Assembly: GCA_937907215.1 (NCBI GenBank)
Contig: CALESG010000107.1
Coordinates: forward strand, 1 to 12,404
DNA length: 12,404 bases
Source: an uncultured Ruminococcus sp.
Lineage (GTDB): Bacteria > Bacillota > Clostridia > Oscillospirales > Ruminococcaceae
Direction: 5' to 3'
A program made the position numbers and the translations under genes. Positions within the stretch are counted from its first letter, which is position 1. Every line of letters begins with the position of its first letter. The notes under the pieces were generated by a model that saw only the letters and a list, made by a program, of their open reading frames with translations, searched no databases and was not told the DNA's origin. This document shows, piece by piece, positions 1 through 6,506 of this stretch.

Positions 1-2
1 AT

Positions 3-932
3 GAAAAAGTAAGGAAAATTATTAGCTTAAATGCACCGTTTAATAATCCGGATATCGTTATTTTTCATGAAGCATATAGAAAAGAGTATTTATCGATATC
101 CAAGGAACTAAGAAAAAGGAAGATTCCGTATGTGATAATACCACATGGAGAACTGAATGAAGAAGCCCAACAGAAAAAACATTTTAAGAAAATTATAGCT
201 AATATTTTGCTGTTTAATAGATTTATCAATGGAGCATCTGCGATCCAATGCCTTTCAGCAAGAGAATTAAATTCAACACATTTTGGCAATAAGAAATTTA
301 TTGGAACAAATGGAATGCATTTACCAAAGAAATATAAAACAAGTTTTCATGAAGATGAAACTAAGTTTGTGTATATAGGCAGGCTTGACGCATTTCACAA
401 AGGTCTTGACTTAATGATTGATGCAATAAAGCTCGAAGCTGAATTCTTTAGAAAAAACAACTGTTCTTTTTATATTTACGGTCCGGATTATGAAGGAAGA
501 TTTCAGCATATTGCCAATATGATAAATGATGCAAATGTTGGCGATATTGTGTTTCTAAATCATGAGATTAGTGGACAAGAGAAAGAGGATATTTTACTTG
601 GTGCTGATATATTCATCCAGACATCACGCTTCGAGGGAATGCCTATGGGGATTCTTGAAGCGTTGAGTTATGGATTGCCTTGTTTAGTTACCGAAGGTAC
701 AACTTTAGGAAATGAAGTGCGTTTATATAAAACTGGATGGTGCTCAAGTGATACAGCCGAAGGCATAGCAAAAGAAATCAAAGCAGCAATAAAAGAAAAA
801 GACCATTTTAATCATATTTCTTCAAATAGTATAGATTGCGTATCAAAATTATTCTCTTGGAATGTAATTTCTGAGACTACAGTGGATGAGTATAGGAAAT
901 TGGTGAACATATATCACCGAAATGAGGTGTGA
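3..932 (+). CDS. Glycosyltransferase, GT-B fold, group 1 (GT4-like), 5'-truncated by window edge
   Basis: The reading frame is open from base 3 to the TGA at 930-932, with sensible protein sequence from the first codon (for example PDIVIFHEAYRKEY and IPYVIIPHGEL), so the gene starts before the window. An apparent GTG start at 132 lies inside a conserved strand and is not the real start. The C-terminal half shows the GT-B nucleotide-sugar site: FVYIGRLDAFHKG (from 366), then FEGMPMGILEA (from 630), which has the E-x7-E pair typical of retaining GT4 enzymes, then SYGLPCLVTEG. It would transfer a sugar from an NDP-sugar to the lipid-linked CPS repeat unit on the cytoplasmic face of the membrane. 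Donor and linkage cannot be read from sequence. The EpsG gene begins 3 bases after its stop, and the EpsG ribosome binding site lies within its last codons, which suggests translational coupling. Confidence 0.9.
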   Translation, partial: EKVRKIISLNAPFNNPDIVIFHEAYRKEYLSISKELRKRKIPYVIIPHGELNEEAQQKKHFKKIIANILLFNRFINGASAIQCLSARELNSTHFGNKKFIGTNGMHLPKKYKTSFHEDETKFVYIGRLDAFHKGLDLMIDAIKLEAEFFRKNNCSFYIYGPDYEGRFQHIANMINDANVGDIVFLNHEISGQEKEDILLGADIFIQTSRFEGMPMGILEALSYGLPCLVTEGTTLGNEVRLYKTGWCSSDTAEGIAKEIKAAIKEKDHFNHISSNSIDCVSKLFSWNVISETTVDEYRKLVNIYHRNEV

Positions 933-935
933 TAT

Positions 936-2021
936 ATGTTACTTTATATCGCTATAATATTCTTTTTGATATTCGCCTTACTTATTGACATACGAAATGC
1001 AAAAACTGTTGGAGTTTGCAAAGTTGATAGTGCAAAAATTTTTCAACGGCATGCGGCGATAGTTATTTTACTTTTCCTATGGTTTTTAACAGCGTTCAGA
1101 TCAACGTCAATCGGAAATGATACTCCAGTATATGTCCGATACTTTCAAAATATTGATTCATATGGCGTTGATGAAAATTACGCTATTGAGATGGGATTCC
1201 AATTCTTAATTCGCCTGATAGGTAAATTTACAGATGATCCACATATTTTCTTAGTAGTAATGGCTACAATAAATTATGGGTTGTTATCATATATTATATT
1301 TAAGAACTCGGAGAATTGCTTAATTTCTTTAATTCTTACTTTTTTTCTGTGTTATGGATCGTTTTGCAATATAATACGGCAAAGCTTGGCTATGCTGATA
1401 TGTTTTATAGCATATATCAAGTTTAAGAATAATAGAATAATATTATTTGTAGGTCTGGTTCTTTTCGCAGCATTATTCCATACATCAGCACTTGTAGTAC
1501 TTCTTCTGCTATTATATAAGTATATACCTAAAAACGGTTATTTTATTGTTGGCGCTTGTTGTGTAGCGATTCTACTATCGCACACATCATTTTTGATTAA
1601 TATTTCTCATATGTTAGGAGATGAGTATACTGGTTATTTTACAGGTAAGTATGCAAATAGTGGATATTTGGGAACATTTTTATCTCTTCTTAGGCTCGTT
1701 CTGATTTATTTTGTAATAAGGAGTTCATCGGGAGATAGACAATATCTTTCTGAAAAAGAATACAACATTGTATATACTAGTTCTTTTTTTGCTCTTTTTT
1801 TTCTTTGCTGTGGGTTTACTGTAAATATTATTTCCAGAATTTCTGATTATTTTGTTATTTTTAGCATTATTGAGATTCCTAATGCATTAAAGAAAAAAGT
1901 GGGAAATCAAAAAAATATCTTTTTTGCAATGTTGTTGGCTTATATGATTGTTCATTTTATTGTAGTCCAAATTTTTAGACCCGAATGGAATCACTTATAT
2001 CCATACAGCCTATGGAACTAA
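936..2021 (+). CDS. EpsG-family polysaccharide polymerase (Wzy-like), multi-pass membrane protein
   Basis: This 361-residue protein is almost entirely hydrophobic, with about ten predicted membrane segments. It has marks of the EpsG/Wzy-like family: an arginine after the second helix followed by a G-N-D-T-x-x-Y stretch (R55, G60-Y66), NIIRQSLAM (145-153) with an invariant-type R-Q pair, and a FHTSA turn (181-185). The family joins undecaprenyl-pyrophosphate-linked repeat units outside the cytoplasmic membrane, so this is the likely repeat-unit polymerase of the locus. A GAGGTG ribosome binding site within the end of the upstream glycosyltransferase precedes the ATG at 936. These polymerases diverge quickly and often define serotype, so the exact bond formed is unknown. 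An O-antigen ligase is the main alternative but fits the motifs less well. Confidence 0.85.
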   Translation: MLLYIAIIFFLIFALLIDIRNAKTVGVCKVDSAKIFQRHAAIVILLFLWFLTAFRSTSIGNDTPVYVRYFQNIDSYGVDENYAIEMGFQFLIRLIGKFTDDPHIFLVVMATINYGLLSYIIFKNSENCLISLILTFFLCYGSFCNIIRQSLAMLICFIAYIKFKNNRIILFVGLVLFAALFHTSALVVLLLLLYKYIPKNGYFIVGACCVAILLSHTSFLINISHMLGDEYTGYFTGKYANSGYLGTFLSLLRLVLIYFVIRSSSGDRQYLSEKEYNIVYTSSFFALFFLCCGFTVNIISRISDYFVIFSIIEIPNALKKKVGNQKNIFFAMLLAYMIVHFIVVQIFRPEWNHLYPYSLWN

Positions 2022-2086
2022 CAGCCTACAATTCAAAAGTAAACTTCTACGCACCATTAAGAAATTTGACAGGAGAAGGTGTGATC

Positions 2087-3190
2087 ATGGTTAGAGTCAT
2101 TTTACGAAGATTCCCGTTTTTATATAAGATTGCGAGAAAATCTCATATTATTCTCAACAATCTGCTGAGATACCGTAGTCGTAAGAAAATGGGAAATCAC
2201 TATAAGCAAGTTATCAAATCTGTTCAATCAGATAAAACGATATGGTTTTTATGTATACCGTTACATAACAATCTTGGAGATTATGCGCAATACTATTGTA
2301 TTAAGAAATTACTAGCGGAATCGTTTTCTGACTATACAGTCATCGAAATTCCTACTGCGCCATTAGCTTATGATTATTGTGGAATAGTTGATGTGATGAA
2401 AAAAAAGGTAAAACCGGATGATATATTTATTTTTCAAAGTGGATATACTTCTACAGATCTTCATGATGATGAAATAGTTCACAGAATAATAGCTTCCAAA
2501 TTCAAAGATAATAAGATCATCTTCTTTCCACAAACGGTAAAATACTCGTCAGAACTTGAAGCGATGAAAACATCTAAAATTTACAATAGCCACGATCACA
2601 TTTTATTCATGGCACGAGATAACGTGAGCTTTAAAATAGCAAAGCAATATTTTTCGAATGTATCTGTAAAATTAATGCCTGATATTGTTACTACACTTAT
2701 TGGTGACGAAATTTTTAGAAGAAAAGCACAACGCCAAAGAAAAGAAATTGTATTTTGTATTCGCCATGATAGCGAAAAAAAGTATTCTGACAGTTCGATT
2801 CGCAATGCTTTTCAAATCACAGATAATCAGGCGAATTGGATGGATACGACATTGCCAAGCGGACAAATTTGTACTGAGGAAGTGCTTATGAGTACAATAT
2901 CAAAATTTGCCAATTACCGCATTACTGTCACTGATAGGTTTCATGGAACAATTTTTTCATTGATTTCTTCTACTCCTGTAGTTGTATTAAGTACAGGGGA
3001 TCATAAGGTCGTAGAAGGTGCAGAGTGGTTCAAAAATGTATATCCTGATTGCATTAAAGTGGCTACTGATTTAGAAGATGCCGCTAAAATAGTAAAAGAA
3101 CTTCAAGAAAAAGAAATCGACTTTTCTTTAAAAACATATTTTAAAGAAAAGTATTATAGCAGCATAGTTAACGATATTAAGACAGTTTAA
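2087..3190 (+). CDS. Polysaccharide pyruvyl transferase family protein
   Basis: This 367-residue cytoplasmic protein belongs to the polysaccharide pyruvyl transferase family (PF04230), whose characterised members transfer pyruvate from phosphoenolpyruvate to a sugar as a ketal, adding negative charge to the polymer. Supporting motifs are LHNNLGDYAQ (59-68, the family's N-terminal glycine-rich motif), FQSG, and VTDRFHGTIFSL with D283-R284-F285-H286-G287, the family hallmark. I chose the ATG at 2087 because AGGAGAAGG (2071-2079) lies 7 bases upstream. An in-frame ATG at 1985 would add 34 residues that overlap the end of EpsG, have no ribosome binding site and do not look like protein, so I reject it. 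The next gene, a nitroreductase homologue, starts about 10 bases after the stop. The acceptor sugar is unknown. Confidence 0.88.
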   Translation: MVRVILRRFPFLYKIARKSHIILNNLLRYRSRKKMGNHYKQVIKSVQSDKTIWFLCIPLHNNLGDYAQYYCIKKLLAESFSDYTVIEIPTAPLAYDYCGIVDVMKKKVKPDDIFIFQSGYTSTDLHDDEIVHRIIASKFKDNKIIFFPQTVKYSSELEAMKTSKIYNSHDHILFMARDNVSFKIAKQYFSNVSVKLMPDIVTTLIGDEIFRRKAQRQRKEIVFCIRHDSEKKYSDSSIRNAFQITDNQANWMDTTLPSGQICTEEVLMSTISKFANYRITVTDRFHGTIFSLISSTPVVVLSTGDHKVVEGAEWFKNVYPDCIKVATDLEDAAKIVKELQEKEIDFSLKTYFKEKYYSSIVNDIKTV

Positions 3191-3200
3191 GGTGAAATTT

Positions 3201-4184
3201 ATGGGTATGAAAGATTTAGCTAGAAACATAATTACAATAAAAGATATTTTAAAGGTAAGTTTCAGGGAAACTGGATCTACATTGCACAGAAATAAATTAT
3301 TTAACAAATCTTATCTTGAATCAAGAATGTTGGTTGTGGCTCATTCATTGGAAAAAGGTATGGGTCTTCCAGATATAAAAAAAGGTTTTGGCGTTAAAAA
3401 AGCAAAAAATTTATGTCAATATATTGAAAAGTATATTGTACAAAATCCAGACTCTTCGAACTTTGCACTATTGGAATCTATTGGCATTTTAAAGGAATAT
3501 GCACGCTTTCAAAAATCTATGCATATTACAATTGATGATATTCAAAAGAGCCTTGATAATATATTAAATTCTATGTCTGAATCTCAAATATATGAGATCA
3601 GCAAACTAAAGTGTGGAATATATTGGCAAGATAAAATTTCTCTTAAACAAGGTGTAAACATTGACTTTGAACGATTTGCATCATCAAGACACAGTGCCAG
3701 AGTGTATTCATCTCAAGAGGTCACACGTGCAGATATAAGCGAAGCTGTAAGGTTGGCTAACTATGCACCATCAGCATGTAATAGGCAACCATGTAAGGTC
3801 TATTGTGCTTTAGGAAAAGACAGTGCTTCTAAATTGGAAGAATTGCTTACAGGAAATAAAGCATTTACTTCTACTGTTTCAAACTTTGTTGTTGTTACTT
3901 GTGATAGGGCTTATTTTGCTGGTGATGAACAGTATCAATGGTATATTAATGGTGGTATATATTTATCCTACTTAGTTCTTGCACTACATTCTTTAGGAAT
4001 AGGTAGCTGTATAATGCAATGGTTTGAATTCAGTAGAAATGAAAAACGAATAAAACATCTTTTTGATATATCTGCATCTGAAGCAATTGTAGGAATTTGC
4101 TGTTTGGGCTATTATCCTGAAAGTATGAAATGCATCTGTGCCCAGCGAAGAACTTCAAATGACATTCTCACTTTCTTACCTTGA
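3201..4184 (+). CDS. Nitroreductase-family flavoprotein with N-terminal HSLEKG-type domain
   Basis: This 327-residue protein has two parts. Residues 156-327 are an FMN-dependent nitroreductase fold: SRHSAR (162-167) matches the N-terminal flavin-phosphate motif, APSACNRQPCKVY (189-201) matches the conserved A-P-S-x-x-N-x-Q-P motif, and GIYLSYLVLALHSLGIGSCIMQW is the family's core helix. Residues 1-150 are an extension seldom found on ordinary nitroreductases, with AHSLEKGMGLP (47-57) followed by GFG (62-64). I recall similar sequences in other polysaccharide loci but know no assigned function. The ATG at 3201 is preferred over the GTG at 3192 because AAGGTGA sits 6 bases before it. Its position between a pyruvyl transferase and the flippase points to sugar modification or redox chemistry rather than nitro-compound reduction. 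The substrate is unknown. Confidence 0.85.
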   Translation: MGMKDLARNIITIKDILKVSFRETGSTLHRNKLFNKSYLESRMLVVAHSLEKGMGLPDIKKGFGVKKAKNLCQYIEKYIVQNPDSSNFALLESIGILKEYARFQKSMHITIDDIQKSLDNILNSMSESQIYEISKLKCGIYWQDKISLKQGVNIDFERFASSRHSARVYSSQEVTRADISEAVRLANYAPSACNRQPCKVYCALGKDSASKLEELLTGNKAFTSTVSNFVVVTCDRAYFAGDEQYQWYINGGIYLSYLVLALHSLGIGSCIMQWFEFSRNEKRIKHLFDISASEAIVGICCLGYYPESMKCICAQRRTSNDILTFLP

Positions 4185-4201
4185 CTGTTTGGTGGTATTC
4201 G

Positions 4202-5605
4202 ATGAGTTCAAAATATAAAGTTTTAATCTCCAATACAGCTATTTTTGCAATTGGCAACTTGCTTGTAAAATTAATCTCTTTCTTTTTAATGCCTCTTTAT
4301 ACATCGGCTTTAACAACTGAGCAATATGGGGTTTCTGAACTATTAAATAGCTCAATTGAAATTGTATTGCCAGTTTGTACTTTGAGCATTGTAGAAGCAT
4401 TATATCGGTTCTCTATTGATAAAGATGCTGACCATCAGTCTTTGTTTGCTAATTCAATATGTATTGCGATAATTGGTGATGTAGTTGTTGTGTTCTTTTG
4501 TTTTATTTTGGGCTTCATATTTAAATACGACTATGCTTTAGAATTCGCCTTGTTATATTGCAGCACAGTTTTATTTCGGGTAACTATTCAGTTTGCAAGA
4601 GGGCTTGGTCATACGAAGAGATATGCTCTATATGGTGTACTAAACGCATTAATATTAGTGGCTTCGAATTATATTTTGTTAGTGGTGATGCATGGTGGGA
4701 TACAAGCATACCTACTCTCTTTTGCTATTAGTCATGGAGTAACTGGAATAATCGCTTTTTTTTTATCAAAAGAATACAAATTTCTTAAAAGAACTTGTTT
4801 AAACATCCCATTACTTAAATCAATGCTAAAGTACAGCTTACCGGGTATTCCAAATATGCTTTCATGGTGGGTTAATAGCGTTTCGGATCGTTATATTGTT
4901 TTGCTTTTCTGTGGAAGTGGTCTTACAGGATTATATACTGCTGCAAGTAAATTGCCGGCAATGGTTAATATTGTGACATCTATATTTCAACAGGCATGGC
5001 AATATTCTACTGCAAAGGAAATTGATGAAAAAGATAACAAGGAATTCTTCACTAATGTTTTTAAGGTATACTCTATTATTTGCTTATTGATATGTACTCT
5101 TCTCATTATTCTTAACAAATTAATTTGCTCCTTATTACTAAAAAGTGATTTTTACACTGCTTGGAGATTTGTTCCTTTGCTTTTACTGGCTGCCACGTTT
5201 GGTTGCTACTCTTCTTATTTTGGAACATTCTACAATGCAATAAAACGCAACAAAATGCTTATGGTTTCAACAGTCGTAGGTGCTATCGTTAATATATCTT
5301 TAAATTTTATTATTATTCCATTTTTGGGAGGGGTAGGAGCTGCAATTGCAACTGCCGTAAGTTATGCTATAGTTTTATTAATAAGAGTTGTAAACATTAG
5401 TAAAGTTATACAGCTTGAGATTTCATATAGTAAGTGGATTATTCAGATTTTATCTGTTACTGTGTTTGCTATTTTAGCTTCATTTATTGAATCTAAACTG
5501 CTTTATAGTATTTCGGTTATCCCCTTTGCAATAATTCTAATTGTAAATTTATCATTTATTCGAAAAGGTTGTAAAATATGCTTGGAGAAAATTAAAAAGC
5601 ATTAA
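4202..5605 (+). CDS. Polysaccharide repeat-unit flippase, Wzx/MOP superfamily
   Basis: This 467-residue membrane protein has about 12-14 hydrophobic segments. It opens with the usual flippase N-terminus: a short basic segment, helix 1, then FFLMPLYTSALTTEQYGVSELL, the P-x-Y-T...L-x-x-x-x-Y-G pattern of Wzx/RfbX proteins. A further typical stretch is KYSLPGIPNMLSWW at the start of the second half. It would move the undecaprenyl-linked repeat unit from the inner to the outer face of the membrane, feeding the EpsG polymerase. I chose the ATG at 4202 because GGTGG (4191-4195) lies 6 bases before it. A TTG at 4181 overlapping the previous stop adds only a short poor leader. A run of nine T (4756-4764) lies inside the reading frame and is a possible slippage site. 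Confidence 0.9.
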   Translation: MSSKYKVLISNTAIFAIGNLLVKLISFFLMPLYTSALTTEQYGVSELLNSSIEIVLPVCTLSIVEALYRFSIDKDADHQSLFANSICIAIIGDVVVVFFCFILGFIFKYDYALEFALLYCSTVLFRVTIQFARGLGHTKRYALYGVLNALILVASNYILLVVMHGGIQAYLLSFAISHGVTGIIAFFLSKEYKFLKRTCLNIPLLKSMLKYSLPGIPNMLSWWVNSVSDRYIVLLFCGSGLTGLYTAASKLPAMVNIVTSIFQQAWQYSTAKEIDEKDNKEFFTNVFKVYSIICLLICTLLIILNKLICSLLLKSDFYTAWRFVPLLLLAATFGCYSSYFGTFYNAIKRNKMLMVSTVVGAIVNISLNFIIIPFLGGVGAAIATAVSYAIVLLIRVVNISKVIQLEISYSKWIIQILSVTVFAILASFIESKLLYSISVIPFAIILIVNLSFIRKGCKICLEKIKKH

Positions 5606-5617
5606 AAATGATAGCTA

Positions 5618-5635
5618 TCCTGAAGATGTTCAGGA
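5618..5635. other. Short hairpin and possible C-terminal coding remnant between flippase and VanZ genes
   Basis: The 91-base gap between flippase and VanZ gene holds a perfect 7-bp stem, TCCTGAA/TTCAGGA, with a GATG loop. No T-run follows on either strand, so it is not a standard terminator. The same gap, in the frame of base 5607, reads SYPEDVQEKVYTRDIFRRD before a TAA at 5667-5669. That looks more like the end of a protein than random sequence, but no start or recognisable domain precedes it. It may be the worn-down tail of a lost gene, or chance. Confidence 0.3.
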
Positions 5636-5696
5636 AAAGGTTTACACAAGAGATATTTTCAGAAGAGACTAAGCCACTAACTTTCGAGGTGATTGG

Positions 5697-6206
5697 TTGG
5701 ACGCAACAACACGCATTATAGGAAATCTTATGCCACTGTGGGGTTGGCTGATCTACGCTCTGTTTTCAGTAGGTATTATTTTCTACAATATAAAGTCTCA
5801 GAAAAAGAAACCGCTTCTCAGAAGTTTGATTCTCATATACCTCATATTCGTCCTTCTTCTAACCATAATCACAAGAACACAGAAACCAACTATCACAGCA
5901 AAATTGATTCCATTCTGGTCATGGTATGATGTGATATTTCATCATAACAAAACACTCTTTGAAGAAAATATTCTCAATACTTTTATGCTTTTTCCTCTCG
6001 GCGTAATGTTAACGCTCCTTACCCCTAATTTCAAAGTAAAACACTCTTTTTACTTCGGTTTAACGTTATCAGCAACCATCGAAGTAACTCAGCTCATCTT
6101 CCGTCTCGGACTGTTCGAATGGGATGACATCATTCACAACACACTTGGATGTGTTCTGGGAACATTTATAGCTGAAACGGCATATTCAAAATTTCAAAAA
6201 TACTAA
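5697..6206 (+). CDS. VanZ-family membrane protein
   Basis: This 169-residue protein has about four to five hydrophobic helices and the VanZ-family (PF04892) signature spread over its length: NTFMLFPLG (94-102), a helix ending in IEVTQ (E129, Q132), and WDDIIHNTLGCVLG (142-155), matching the family's E-x-x-Q and D-D-x-x-x-N-T-x-G motifs. The start is taken as TTG at 5697 because GAGGTGA (5686-5692) is correctly spaced and no ATG occurs before the first helix. VanZ itself gives low-level teicoplanin resistance by an unclear route. Homologues in capsule loci are common, and their role is unproven, possibly in cell-envelope lipid or polymer handling. Calling this one a resistance gene would be unsupported. 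Confidence 0.82.
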   Translation: MDATTRIIGNLMPLWGWLIYALFSVGIIFYNIKSQKKKPLLRSLILIYLIFVLLLTIITRTQKPTITAKLIPFWSWYDVIFHHNKTLFEENILNTFMLFPLGVMLTLLTPNFKVKHSFYFGLTLSATIEVTQLIFRLGLFEWDDIIHNTLGCVLGTFIAETAYSKFQKY

Positions 6207-6239
6207 TCAGAAGCACCGTTTCAGGTGATTTTCCAAAAT

Positions 6240-6505
6240 ATGAAAGAAGTGAACCACATGGCAATCAGCCTATTTGAACACATTCAAACCGACTACAAAG
6301 CCGCAATTCATATGCTCACTGAACATGGAAGAGTAGCCGTAGTTCACCCAACCGGATGGTAAAATCATTTATTGGTTTCAAGTTATGTGAGGATAATCCC
6401 AACAAAACGATCTGTTTGCTGTCACTGTCACGATATACTTATCAGATTCAGCTTGAAAAACTGAAAAATATAGGAATAAAGTTTAAAGAAAATCAGGTGG
6501 ATTAA
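6240..6505 (+). pseudogene. Frameshifted N-terminal fragment of a DEAD/DEAH-box helicase-like protein
   Basis: Two adjacent frames give one continuous helicase N-terminus. Frame 1, from an ATG at 6240 or 6258 to the TAA at 6360-6362, reads SLFEHIQTDYKAAIHML...VAVVHPTGW. Frame 2, from 6362 to the TAA at 6503-6505, continues KSFIGFKLCEDNPNKTICLLSL then YQIQLEKLK. An intact relative would read HPTGTGKSFIGFKL across the join, the Walker A loop. The bases at 6348-6367 are one short of that, consistent with a two-base loss plus one extra A. Everything after about residue 85 is missing, so no helicase activity is possible. Identification rests on my memory of clostridial helicases that begin with this pattern. 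The last bases double as the CapD-type gene's ribosome binding site. The fragment marks the boundary between the AT-rich and GC-richer halves. Confidence 0.7.
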
Positions 6506-6506
6506 T

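Noticed and set aside
65..289. Short - strand frame opposite the glycosyltransferase gene
   Set aside because: The + strand frame is clearly coding through this whole interval, and the antisense product is low-complexity hydrophobic sequence.
1985..2086. Longer N-terminus for the pyruvyl transferase, starting at ATG 1985
   Set aside because: It overlaps the polymerase gene, has no ribosome binding site, and the extra residues are not protein-like, whereas ATG 2087 has a strong, well-spaced site.
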